From Nannochloropsis salina CCMP1776 (taxonomy: Eukaryota; Sar; Eustigmatophyceae; Eustigmatales; Monodopsidaceae): a DNA stretch of 64,000 bases. A model generated the notes under the pieces. That model ran no database searches. It was given only the letters and a program-made list of their open reading frames with translations, and was not told the DNA's origin. Below are positions 45,373 through 57,000 of the stretch, piece after piece (within the stretch, counting starts at the first letter, position 1; every line of letters begins with the position of its first letter). Made by a program: the position numbers and the translations under genes. The DNA lies in the NCBI GenBank assembly GCA_004565275.1, contig SDOX01000121.1:556625-620624 (forward strand), given 5' to 3'.

Positions 45373-45857
45373 CTCGCCCCCTCCTATCCCCTCTTTCGCA
45401 CGTATCTGAGCAAAGCCGAAGCCCTAGGCGACCCGGAGGCCCTCTATTGTCTGGCCGATATGCACTTGCACGGGGAGGGCGGGGGGGAGGGCGGGAAGGA
45501 GGGCGGGGAGGGAGTGGCGAAAGACGAGCGGAAGGCGAAAATGTACTTGGAGCGGGCGGGGAGGGAGGGGGGGCACCCGCAGGCCCTGACCATGCTGGGG
45601 AGCTTGGCCTACAGGGAGGGGAGGTTCAAGGAGGCGGTGGGGTGGTATCAGGAGGGGGGGAGGCCGGGAGCGAGGAGGCCTGGCGCAATTTGGCAGCCAT
45701 GTACATGCTGGGAGAGGGGGTGGAGAAGGATGAGGCGACAGCGCGGTATATCGTGAGGACGGTGCTGAAGAAGAAGGGGGGGAGGGAGGGGGGGAGGGGG
45801 TCAGTGGAGCACCGGGCGAAGGGAGGAGCTAGGAGGGGGAGGGGAAACAAAGTATAA
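45373..45857 (+). CDS. Sel1-like (TPR-type) repeat fragment, frame-shifted
   Basis: It begins after the acceptor CCCTCTCAG at 45364-45372 and reads LAPSYPLFRTYLSKAEALGD, then Sel1 repeats: PEALYCLADMHLHGEG, a Gly/Glu microsatellite insert, VAKDERKAKMYLERAG, HPQALTMLGSLAYREGRFKE and AVGWYQEGG. At the G7 run near 45654-45660 the reading must shift by one base to continue EAGSEEAWRNLAAMYMLGEG and VEKDEATARYI, ending at TAA in a Lys/Gly/Arg tail. The reading phase does not match the SelO donor upstream, so these may be remnants of two genes or of one gene with lost middle exons. Sel1 repeats mediate protein binding. Confidence 0.55.
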
Positions 45858-45980
45858 ACTCCTAAGCCCGAGGCTTGTCGAATGGCAACCCGACGCCTTA
45901 TTTCTCCAATTCTTTTGTTCTCTTTCATATTTGGGGTCCTGTACATTCTTCCCGCCCTCCCCCTCGCCCTCCCGCCCTCC

Positions 45981-46571
45981 CTACCCCGCCGCCTGCAGCT
46001 GCCCGAATCCGTCCCGCAAATACGCTCCCAAAGCCTGCGCCTTGGCCATCAGCATGCCCACCTCCGCCTTCTCTGAGCCCACTAGGCACACCAGGTACTG
46101 CGGCCCCGCGGGCGCCACCACCAGGCGTGCCCCTTCCATCTCCAATATCATCGTTTCCAGAGCTCGCTGGCGCTCGCGCCCTCCCTCCCACCTTCCGCCC
46201 GCCGCCGGCTCCGAGACCAAGGAGCCCACTCCTCCATATGTGTCCCATATGTGTGAAGTGATGGCGGCTGTCGCCTGAGCTTGCAGGACAGTAGGTCTGG
46301 AGGGCATATCGGTGGGGGGGGTCGGATTCTCTTCAGGGGAGGGAGGGGCGGGCGGTACGGCTGCTGCACCCAGTAAGGCACCTTCATGATTGTAGACTAG
46401 GGCAGCAAGTACACTATCGCCTAGGCGCCCTGTGAGTATTTCGTGGAGCTGTACAGCAGGAAAAAGGAGAAGGAGGAGGGGGGTAAATGAGAATTGAGGT
46501 CAAGGAGGGGGACGTTCCCGGTAACGTTTTCATTATTGGGTTGTAAAGCGTACCGTCAATGCCCGAATCAT
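45981..46571 (-). CDS. LAMTOR2: Ragulator subunit LAMTOR2 (p14/roadblock-LC7 family)
   Basis: Two exons: 46571-46554 (MIRALT) and 46448-45981; in phase, 161 residues (human 125). The short first exon matches the start of LAMTOR2, and LHEILTGRLGDSVLAALVYN continues the first helix and strand. ATAAITSHIWDTYGG corresponds to the conserved TAAIASNIWAAY. The C-terminal part, LETMILEMEGARLVVAPAG, YLVCLVGS and EVGMLMAKAQALGAYLRD, matches the p14 signature. Two Pro- or Gly/Arg-rich loop insertions explain the extra length. LAMTOR2 pairs with LAMTOR3 in Ragulator on the lysosome/vacuole surface, linking Rag GTPases to TORC1. Confidence 0.82.
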
Positions 46572-47032
46572 ACTTTTCCGAGTTCTTCGCAGAAAGTCAC
46601 CTCCTCGAGCCTGTCTATAGGTTTTAGATCGCAAGTGCGGTTACCCAAGTAGATATGAATTGTAGTCGACTCGGACTGCTGATATATAATTGTCTCTGGA
46701 TGGATCTTACAAAGCAAAAGTGCTGCCGCAGGTTGGGAAGACAGAAAGCAGACGAAAATAATCAAATTTAAACGGCTCAAATCGCCTTTCATGATGATGT
46801 AATGCTCCCAAATATGTGACTATGGACACACGGATTCTAAGAGCTCACGAAAAGCAGGCATTTCTGCTTTGGAGCGCACGACGGGAAGGGAGAGGAGGTT
46901 GTCATACCCCCCAGGAACGTCCGCTACCACCACAAGAAAGGAATTCGCTGGAAGACAGGGATTAGACAGTAAGTGCATTGATAGTACTTATAATTTTACA
47001 CCTTTGATCCTGCGGCTTTGCTTTCCGACATC
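46572..47032 (+). other. Spacer between LAMTOR2 promoter and 3' end of the FAS1-LHC gene
   Basis: About 460 bp, AT-leaning. It should contain the LAMTOR2 promoter and the 3'UTR of the next gene; no gene seen. Confidence 0.4.
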
Positions 47033-48743
47033 TCACATCCAAGGACTCAGAACGCTTCGACCCGTGACGATTTCCTGCGCTAGCATTCCAACGACAGCTA
47101 TCATAGCCAGTCTACCGTTGTTCAATTCTCGATTCCCCGCATCGATTTTTTCACGCTCTTCCTCCCTCTCTGCCTCAAAGTCGGGGGATTCTCGTTTCAG
47201 TATCTGGGTGAGTGCCTCCTCCTTGGATGGCCTGCCCGGCGCCGTGTCCTTCGAGGCTCTGCGCAGTGACCACACTTCCCACGCGACTCCGGGAGCAAGG
47301 ATCGCTGCCAACGCCGCAATCGGAGGCAAAGGTTGTAGAAATGAAACGTCGGGAGCCATGTGTGTGCTGTCACGCAATACATCCAATACAGGCTGGAACG
47401 CGTACGGATGGGTGGGTACCACCAGCTCCTGCGTGAGGATCCCTATTGCAGCCAGCATGGCCAAGCGCGCGTGCTTAATTTCCGCGTCACGCAAACGGGC
47501 TTGTGTTGCGGCGTCCTTTCCCGTCCACAAATCCAGAGGATCCCAGAAGCCGAGGGGAGCGGTCACCCCCAGGACGGGGCCCGGGGAGGCGGCCTCCGGG
47601 GCGGCGAAAGGATCGAAGTCGGACGGGAGGGCAGGGAGAAGGAGGCTGTCCATCACGTGCACGACTCCGTTGCCTGCCTCCAGGCCCCACTCCAGGATAC
47701 GGCCTTCGTCCACCAGGACCGTGCCCCCATAGACGGCGATCGACAAACCGCTGCGCTCCAACGTCTGCCCACAGGAAAGGAATCGACATGGCGTGACGGT
47801 ATAAAGAGGGGCATCGGGTCAATATGGAAGCATTTACCCAGGAACAGGGCCCTCACACTCCCTTCTCGGGCCCCTGCTCCTCCTCCGGACCTAGAGGAGG
47901 GCACTGCCGACGTATTTCTTCCCTCCAGCCCCTCTCTTCCGCCGCACCCTGGGACATGCGTGATCCCCATACCTTCCTCTCTCCTTTCTTCCTTCGCTTG
48001 TCCTTCTTTACCTCCCTTTTCTCCCCTACCTTGACCCGAGTCCTCGCGTCACCGGCGGCCACCAGTTCTCCCAGGCCCATGGCTTTCCCTACGGGATTAC
48101 AAACCAGAAAGAGCAGGTGAGCGAGCACATTCCTCAGCGGGCCATTGTGCAGCCGCATGGACGGCTGCAAGACGCGTGCAAGTGGTGGCATGCGCGCGGC
48201 AAGTGGCCCTTCCACTCCCTCCCCTCCCTCTCTCCGCTCCCCGGCAATAAACTCATCGCCGTGCCCGCGTGCCTCAGATGGGGACACGCCCTTGCCGTGT
48301 ATAGAGCACTCACCTGGGATGATGTGGTAGGACAGCAAGGGTGTCAGGTGCCGCTTTGGCTCCCGTGCAGCCACGGTGAGGGTGAGGTTGGCTATCTGGT
48401 CGTCCAGAGCCGCGTCCGTGGGCGCCAGCACAGTCCACGGCCCAGGGCCACTCAGGGTGGCGTCGAGCCCTGCCTCTTTGAAAAGGTGGAGGAGGCGTGT
48501 GAAGCGTCCGTCCTGGGCCAGAGTAGAGAGGAGGTCGGTCTCGGGCGGAGGAGGTGGAAGGGATGCAGCGGAGGGACGAAAAAGGTTCCTGGGGGTCTCC
48601 GCCGGTGGAAATGGCGGGACAAAGGCCGTAACAACGTAAAATTCTCGCAGGATGTAGGAAAGGCATATAATGGACGGCCACTTTAAGAGGCAAGTGGGGT
48701 GAAATCGACAGGGGGAAGGGTTCCGACACCGGGCTCGGACCAT
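47033..48743 (-). CDS. Fasciclin (FAS1) domain fused to an FCP/LHC-like light-harvesting domain
   Basis: Three exons: 48743-48314, 48088-48030 and 47764-47033; phases agree, 406 residues from the ATG at 48743. The leader IICLSYILREFYVVTAFVPP carries the signal peptide and Ala-Phe cleavage motif of stramenopile plastid proteins. Residues ~60-220 form a FAS1 domain: LLSTLAQDGRFTRLLHLF, GPWTVLAPTDAALDD, LLSYHIIPG and the closing ILEWGLEAGNGVVHVMDSLL. The remainder resembles a three-helix LHC of the FCP type: helix one with RLRDAEIKHARLAMLAAIG, a middle hydrophobic helix (PPIAALAAILAPGVAWEVW) and helix three with ELNNGRLAMIAVVGMLAQE. The Glu-x-x-Asn/His-x-Arg chlorophyll ligands are present in helices one and three. 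Location is probably thylakoid, with FAS1 as an adhesion-like module. Confidence 0.85.
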
Positions 48744-49790
48744 AGCGATGGACTCCTTGCTGAGCCGGCGGCCTAGAAAACCAAATTGTGCCCTCGATTC
48801 CTGCGTGTCGAAATGCATGAGAGTAGGAAAATTACAACGGATGGATTGAGTGCACAATATACATGATTGGCGTGTTGTTCAGGCTGAGTTGTGCTATACA
48901 GTGGCTACTACGAAGCAGTTTCGCGTTATGCAAGTCGCCGATAAAGGAACAAACAAGGATAAAGCATCCTAAACTCAGGCTTATGTTCTACGTCATTCAT
49001 TTAAAGGTTCTACACAGATCTTATTCCACAAATTTTTATCAATGTCAATCTTGGATTGTCACATGGATTTCACACGCGATCTTGGATTGTCACATGGATT
49101 TCACACGCTTGTAGACTTGGTACTTTTTTCGATAGCACAGACTCGCCTCCGGGTAGCCAGGTAGGGTCGTTCTCGAGTTGATGCTGTCAGTCCCACGGCG
49201 ACTCATGCGGCGGGGAAGCGAGTTACTTACATCCTTTTTCGGGATGACTGCTGAGAAAAATCCTAGGAAGTCGTTCTTAATCAATTGCCTTTAGGTAGAT
49301 GCGATCTCTCACAGATGTGCACGAAGAGAGCATCATAGGTAGCATACATTTAAAATGATATACACTCATCTCCAGAGCCCTTTTAAGATTTTTTCCGCGG
49401 CTTGATCAAAATCCTCGACAGACCCCTCTCCTTTTTGTATGCTTTCCTTTGACTTCCGTTACATTCACCGACCAGCTGACGCAATTTTGCGCCAATTTAA
49501 GGATGGTTTGCTTTCAGACTTTCCCCCTTTTTGATTTCCCCTTACGCCTGCAAATTAAGGTCTGCCTCACTCCCACCTCGTCGTCCTTTACTAAAGGCTT
49601 TTCTTCTTTGATGAATTGAAATCATATGCGATGAAATTTTCAAACGAGAATTAGAAATCCCTCTTTTCTTTGTAAGTACGACAGTTCCCCTCATCCCATT
49701 GCCCCCCCGGTCCTTTCAGTCCCCCTCCCACCCGCTCTTTTCAATGTAGGCACTGTTTTATCTTCATCCTATTGACATGAACCCCCCTAT
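48744..49790 (+). other. 1 kb AT-rich intergenic region
   Basis: No supported gene. It contains a 31-bp-period tandem duplication (49048-49108) and several T-rich and C-rich runs. Confidence 0.4.
49048..49108. repeat. Tandem duplication, two ~30-bp copies
   Basis: The unit atcttggattgtcacatgga plus tttcacacgc occurs twice with a period of 31 bp. Confidence 0.9.
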
Positions 49791-51495
49791 CTAGACAAGT
49801 GCGTTACCCTGCGGCTTCCCCTCCACTTTCTCCGCCGTCGTCTCCGCCGTCGCCTTTGCCCTCCGTTTTCCCGCACAAAACGCGGCCATCATCAGGGCCA
49901 AGACGCCCACCAAGACCGCAATCGCCACGCCAGTGGCGGGGCCATTATCCAGGATCTTCTGGGATTCCTTCGCCAAATGGCCGACAAGGTTCGCGGCCTG
50001 ATATTTCACCGTCAAGCCCTCCACCGTCACGGGCGTGTCCCGGCGGTTGGGAATGACGACGAACATGCTATCGGCCCCGTGCACCTCTGCGTCGAAGGCG
50101 TAGTCGCCGTCACCCTGGAAGAGGGTGGAGGTGGGATCCACGGGAATGTCCCCCGCTAGGAGCTGCGGAGCTGTTTCTGGCGTCACGGCCTTGATGACTC
50201 TGTTTGGGGAGGGGAAGAGAATGAGAGGGCGGAAAGGAACGCGAAGCGTAATGAAAGGGAAAAAAGAAGGGAGAGAGTGTCGAGGAGAAGAGGGGGGAAA
50301 AGCGAAAAGGGAAGAGAGACCCGGTCGTGGAGAAACAGCAAATCGAACAGCAGGGGCATCTGGAAGCGACCGAACGACCTCTAACTCCCTCCTTGAATCC
50401 CTCACCCTTTCAAGGTTAAGATGTCGCCGTCGATCGTGTAGGTAAAATCGGCTCCCTTGCAGACGTTCTGCCCGGGAGCATGCTTCTTGAACCACCCGAA
50501 ATAGAAACCGAAGGTGCAGCCAAGGCGCTCGGGCTCCATCTGCTCCTTGTTCACCAGCATCAGCGCCGTTTGCTTTCCCCCGTCCGTATTTTTGGCGCGA
50601 AAGGTGACGGTGGTTTTCTCGGTGGGAACCTCGTCGGCCAAGGGTACGACAGCGGCGGACATGTGGACAGTGGCAGGGGGGAAAACCAGATCTTCTCCGG
50701 CTTGGACCGGCTCTGCGACGCCTGCGATCGAAAATTCGGCGTTGGAGAAAGTGACGGGTCCGCCCATCAAGTTCTCGAACACCACGTACAGGCCCTCGCC
50801 GCCATCCAGGAGCTGGAACGCGGCCTTGACGGTCGAGCCCGTCCCGTCCTGTTTGGGCGTCACTTGCCCCACGAAGAAAGTGGTCGCCGGGTCAGTTGCC
50901 TCTTTCAGGGACCCCATGAAATTGTCGCAGGCGCCATAACCCCATTCGTAAACGGAAACCAGCTTGTCGCCTTCTTGGGAGCAGGCATTTCGAAACTCTG
51001 CATATTTGGCTTGGGAGAGGGCGAAGCCTTTCACATACATACCCCCCGCTAGGGTTGCGTCCGCCTTAAAATCCACTTGGGTTGTGGCAGGGTACTAATT
51101 GTACAGAAAATGGAAGGGGAAAGATTGAGGCGGTAGAACGGAGAAGAATAGGGGGGGGGCAAGGAATCTATTTGTATGAACTGCAAGATAGAAAGGGGTG
51201 TAACATACCAACAGGGAAATCACTTGACATACGGCTTTTGTCTCGCCTCAGGAGAGAGAAAGAGATAAGAAGGCTTTTCTGTGCGAGCGACAAGCACAGG
51301 TAAAGCTCCGAAATATTGTGTACTTACTTCGCCTGTTGCCACTCCAAAAGCTCCTACAGGGCGGCTGCCGCCGGAGGGGGGAATCTCCACGACCTCATTG
51401 ATGCTTGTATCGGTCCGGCTGTCCCAGCTCGAGAAGATGTGTCCTTGAGCAAGGCTTGCCATGAAGGAAGAGACGATGACGGCCTTGAAAGCCAT
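49791..51495 (-). CDS. Type I membrane protein of unknown function
   Basis: Three exons: 51495-51328, 51094-50406 and 50199-49791; in phase, 421 residues. A signal peptide (MAFKAVIVSSFMASLAQG) precedes a long ectodomain with several Cys, repeated beta-like segments and Phe/Tyr/Gly-rich parts (CTFGFYFGWFKKHAPGQN). A transmembrane helix (GVAIAVLVGVLALMMAAFCA) with an AGKRRAK stop-transfer and a ~20-residue cytosolic tail closes the protein. I do not recognise the family. It is probably a cell-surface or endomembrane protein. Confidence 0.78.
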
Positions 51496-54046
51496 GGTAT
51501 TGGCTGGAAGGTACGTTAACCGCTGCAGAGAGTATGTGAGAGCATTGAAGAGCTATGTCAGTCACCAGAGAGGATGTGTTAGGAGACTGCTAAACACAGG
51601 TCAAGTGAAGAAATCATTGTGACTTTGCGAATGTATCCTGTCAATTCCAAGGCCACGCCTACCGGAGGCGGAAATCACTTATCAGGATGTTACCAAGGAC
51701 GGATCGACAAGGACATTATGCCCCAAAAAGTTGGCTTTGAATAGGACTTGCACGTAAAATGTTGGATCTTATTCCATTATGTGGTCTTTCCTTCTCATAG
51801 ATACGGTACACATCGAAGAAGTGGCGGTTGACTGCCATGTATGGAAATGGGCCGGACGGCCTAATAATCACAACTGGGAATTCGCTTGTCTTTGACCTGC
51901 TTGTATCCACACTCATTGATATCCCGTCCTGAGTGCGTCGCCCGAAACTCAGCGCGGGGACAGGCATGGAACACTATGAGCGAGCCAAGAGACATCGCGA
52001 GTAAGAGGTTTGACGTGTGTGAAAGCCCAATCCTTTTCAGGGACCGTTACGACCGTTCCGACTCCAGCCGTTAAGAGCCGTTAAAAAGGCTTCAGTCTTC
52101 CCCAAAGTTTTATCTTAGTTTCAGTTAAGTGTTATGCTGAATCGATTTCGATTATTCGCTTAAGCTTTGTATATAGACTTTCATGCGCAAAGACTCGGGC
52201 AATAATCTTGAACATCGCAACGAAACACAAATTCTTCGCAAATCAAATCTCGTGCTGCTCCTCCTAGTCAATGCCCTCGCAGCTTTAATTTCGCTTTATT
52301 TTCGAGGTACCTCCAACAATTTCACCGAAACAATTTACTGTAAGCGGCAAAATTGCGATTTTATCGCCTTCAGTGGCGCATATTTCCTTCGTATCTGTCA
52401 TTAGATGGCCATTATGCACTTGCGCTTATGCGCTAATTTGTAGTATTGCAGCATTAAACTCCAGTTCCTCATTTTCACATTTCGAAATTTGAATGATGAT
52501 GATGTCTCACAAGTTGTAGGGTTGCAAAACCACCAACAATAAGTCAATGCTGTAAAGCCTATTTTGCCGACACCGTCGACTGATCGGAGAGTGATATCCG
52601 GCAGAGAATGTTAACACACTCAAGAGGGGCATGACAGAAACGAAAACTCTAACCCATTCTATTTCCCCTCTGTACTGATATGATAATTTGGGAATACTCA
52701 TTTTTTGTTTTCCTTTTTCCAATATTCCGATGTTGTTTATCGATATGATTCTGACTTTTTTTGGGTATATTTGGGCTTTTCTTCAATGTTATTTTGTCCA
52801 TTTTCTTATGGATAGTTTCGCGAAACGCTTTACCGCAGCTGGAGTGGTGGAATATTCAGTATGTCATGGACACGAGAGACCAGATCGCTTTCATTCATCT
52901 CTCGAAAACAAAGGTCGCAAGTTATTGATTTCAAACCTCACGAAACATCTTACTCAGATATCCATCGTCGACATATAGGACTCCTTGGACACTAGTCGTC
53001 TAAAAGGGCGGAGCCAGTGGGTAGAAACATACTCAAAGTAGGGAGGAAATGGGTTATTCCGCAGCAGAAACGCAAATGTGCGAGTTTGATGCGTTGTGTC
53101 CTTCTTCTTATCAGCACTTTTTCTGGCTCGAGATCACTGGGATATTCCATGTGTTTGCATGTGCAACGGAGCTTGAGTAAATGAGGGGGGAGTAGACAAA
53201 CTTTATTCAACGGCGATACTTGATTGGCGTGGGCTGATGATTTGAAATAAATTGGCAACAAGGAGCTTAAATTCAAGAGCCTGTCGGCCCGTGTAATTCT
53301 CCTGTATTTTGTTTTGAAGAGCAAATTTTGCTTAGGGTTAGGGTTAGCCATCAAAGAGCTTGGATTTTGTATGCACGGTTGCATCTAGTTGGTTAAGTGT
53401 GCCAATAATACAACGTTACCGCACTTCTAAGATAAGATCTCCCTGAATTTTTTTATTATCTATATTAAGATGCTTCTGTGAGGAATCCACGGAAGAAACT
53501 TCTAGCTGTTTTAAGACAAAGCATCCAAAGCTTTGGAGAACGAGAAGATCGAAAATTTTGGCACGGGTGCCCGCTTGTCGTTGACAGCATGGACCCGAAG
53601 GGGGCCTTCCTTGTTGATATCTGTGACTTGAAATCTCAGAGACGACGAACCCGTTATTAGCCGTCGCGTGGATGGCATTCAAGTATGCATGAAATTTCTT
53701 AAAAAATATGGGCGGTACAGAGAAGTTTTGCTGAAGTTTGAGTCGAGAGTCGCTTCCTTCTGTAGTCGTGTAGTCTCGTCGTCGCTTCTCCCCCTGCTTG
53801 CCCTCTCGCAGCGCTCATTCCTCTATCCGATATCTTATTCAATTCACACACGTGCTCACTAGAACCATCTCCTGCTGTTGCCATAGCGTAGGCGATTGCT
53901 CAGCAGGGGTGGAGAGCGGCGGCAGTCTCTAGTTTGGGTTTCAGGTACCAGTCCGCGAGAAGAAAACGGTTGTGGAGATTCTTGCCTCGGCGCTCGGGAC
54001 TCCACCCTTGTTATCCTTGTGGCTTTCAGTGCAAACGGGATAAATC
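51496..54046 (+). other. 2.5 kb AT-rich intergenic region
   Basis: AT-rich with no frame that looks coding on either strand. It contains a cluster of GCCGTTA-like motifs near 52043-52088 and an interstitial telomere-like TTAGGG repeat at 53332-53347. Confidence 0.5.
53332..53347. repeat. Short interstitial telomere-type repeat
   Basis: TTAGGGTTAGGGTTAG, two and two-thirds units of the canonical telomere repeat inside AT-rich intergenic sequence. Confidence 0.8.
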
Positions 54047-57000
54047 ATGGCCAAATGGTTTCGCTCGGAGGAAATGGAGTACGTCTCCTTGATTGTCAAC
54101 GAGGACGCTGCGCACGGAGCGGTCAATGACTTGGGTATGCTGGGAATAATTCAATTTACTGATGTAAGGACCTGGGGGGGGAAGGAAGGGAGGCCTTTTT
54201 TGTCACCAGTCAAACGACGAAATGGATGTATGCAATGCCTTGCGGAGTGTACATGAGTTTACATCTAAGCGGATGTGAAAGGATGGAGGGGATTTGCGAG
54301 ATGAGGGATCACTTACCACTTACGTCCCCCTCGCGCTGCTTTCTTCATGCCTTTTTTTGGTCAAACTTTGCAGCTGAACCACGAGCAAACAGCCTTTCAG
54401 CGTCGATACATCTCGTACATTAAACGTTGTGACGAATTGGAGCGCAAACTACGCTATATGCGCACCGAAATCGCAAAATTCGGCCTTGATACCGAGGTAA
54501 ACAGGGAGCGGAGAGGGAGGGAGGGAGGGAGGGAGGGAGGGAAGGAAAAGGGTGTAGCGACAAAGCAACGATGTGCGAAGTTGAAGACATTGGGAGAGCA
54601 TTTCTACCGGCACAAAGCTGGCACTGCGCCTGACTACTTGCCGCTTTCCCGTCCCCTTTCCCTCCATCCCTCCTTCCTTCCCTCCCTCCCTCCCTCCCTC
54701 CCTCCCTCCAGGTTCCCGGGGGCTACCAAAAATTTTTTGGCCGAGTCCCAGGGGGACGCCAAGGCCCACCAATCCGGTGCCTATGTGCTCGAGCAGCTCG
54801 AAAACAAGGTATCGGGGGGAGGTCCGTGGCATGGTTTGTTCGCTGCGCATGACTTGGGGTCCCGGGGGAATGCTCGTCCTGGCGGTGACTCTGCTTTCTT
54901 TCTCGGTGCACGGGGGAAAAGGCGGTGGCCTTTGGGGCAGCCAGCTGCCTCGATGCTTGTCGGCATTTTCTATCCCTTCTTTCTTTTCCCCGCCTCTCTT
55001 TCCTAGCTCGTCGCGTTCCCGGTCTTGATTCTTTTCCTTCCCCCTTGCCCTCCAGCTTGAAGACTACGAGCATCAGCTGCAGGAGATGAACAGCCTCGGG
55101 GAGAAAATCACCCGGGAGTACAATGAGAAGGTAGTGAGGGAGGGAGGAGGGAGGGAGGGAGGCGTGGCAAGGAACCGTTTCCGAGCATTGCGCCGCCCTC
55201 CTCAGCCGTGCGTTCACCTGCCTCCCTGCCACCCCCTGATTCCCGTGCTTGCCCCCCCCCCTTTCCCACAGGTGGAATACCAAGAGGTGTTGCAGAAAGT
55301 CCAGCGACTTTTTGCGGCGGAGGGTCCTCAAAAGGTGGAGAAGGACGCCGCTGCCCAAGTGCGTCCGGACCGATCCCCTGTAGGCCAGGCGGATACGGCG
55401 CGGGTAGGGAGGGAGGGAGGGAGGGAGGGAGGGAGGAGGATGTGAAGGAAAGAGGAGGTTCGTCGGTTGTCCTGACAAGCTCGAGGTCGACCTGAATCGT
55501 AGTCATTTCTCCCTGCCTCCCTCCCTCCTTCCCCCCCTCCAGCCCCTCTTGAACGCAGAGGCCGGCCGCGGGGCGACGGCGCCGGACAAGGACATGCGCT
55601 TCTCCTTCTTGGCGGGGGTGGTGAACGAGGAGGACCGACCTCGCTTTGAGCGGATGCTCTTTCGGGCCGACCAAGGGTAGGTAGTGGGGGAGGGAGGGGG
55701 GAATGCGGGTCTGTTGTCCGGTTTCGGTTTAAAGTGGTTGTCGACACCTCTTTTCACACGCCCCGTCATCCCGTAACCTCCTTTCAGGTAACGTTTACTC
55801 CCGTTTCACGGAGATCGAGGTGCCCATGGTGGATCCGCTCACGCAGGTACGTCCTTCCCACCCTCCCTCCCTGCCTCCTTCCCACCCTCCTCTCCCCTCC
55901 CCACAAGCAGTGTTGGACCCCTCACCTCTTCCCTTCCCTTCCCCTCCCTCCCTCCCCCCCCTTCCTACCTCGCGCCTAGGAGCTGACCAAGAAGATGGTG
56001 TACGTGATTTTTTACAAGTCTGCGACCATCGAGAGGAAGATTGTGAAGATCTGCGACGCCTTTGCCGCCCGACGGTACCCAGTTCCCGACCTCGACGACC
56101 ACGCCCGGTAAGCCTCCCTCCCTCCTTTCCTTCCTCTCTTCCTCCTTTCCTCCCTCCCTTCCTCCCTGTCCTCTTTTGCACCCTCCTGTCTATCTTTCAC
56201 GCGACCCTGCCCTGTCCTATATTTCCTCTTGGCATTTTTATTGGCATCGGAAAATCTCATCCCTCCCTCCTTCCCTCCCTCCCTCCCTCCCTCCTCCCCT
56301 CCCTCCCTCCTCCCCTCCCTCCCTCCCTCCCTCCCTCGCGTCCTTCCCCCAGCGTCAAGGAGGTTCTGGATGAGACTAATGCAGAGCTCCTCGACTCTCG
56401 CATTGTCCTGCAAAAGAACAAAGACGCAACTTATAAGCTTTGCAAGGTACTTCCTCCCCCGCTTCCTCCCTTCCTCCCTCCCCCCCTCTTTATCAAAGAC
56501 CTCCTTCCTTCTTTTTCCCCGACATCTTTCCTCGCCATCGTGTACCCCATTTTTCCTTCCTTTCCTCCTCTCCTCCCTCTTTCCCTCCTTCCCCTCCCTC
56601 CCAGGACCTGGCCGGCCAGTGGGAGGAATGGCTGTGGACCGTCGTCCGGGAGAAAGCCACCTACCACACGCTCAACCTCTTCAAGGGCGACGTGTCGGGG
56701 ATGCTGCGTGGAGAGGTGCCCCCTCCCTCCCTCTATCCCTCCCTTCCTCCCTCCCTCTTCTCATTGCTATCCACTTGGATATAATGCCATAGGCCGCCCG
56801 CCTTCCTTCCCTTCTTCCCTCACGCCCTCTTTCCCTCCCTCCCTCCCTCAGGGCTGGGTGGTCAAGGCGGGCATCGACGAAGCTCGCAGGGCGGTCGCCA
56901 GTGCCCACAACCGCTACGAATCTTCGATGCCATCCTTGCTGGAGAAGGTAGGTGGGGAGGGAGGGAGGGAGGGAGGGAGGGAGAGAGGGAAGGAATTCAA

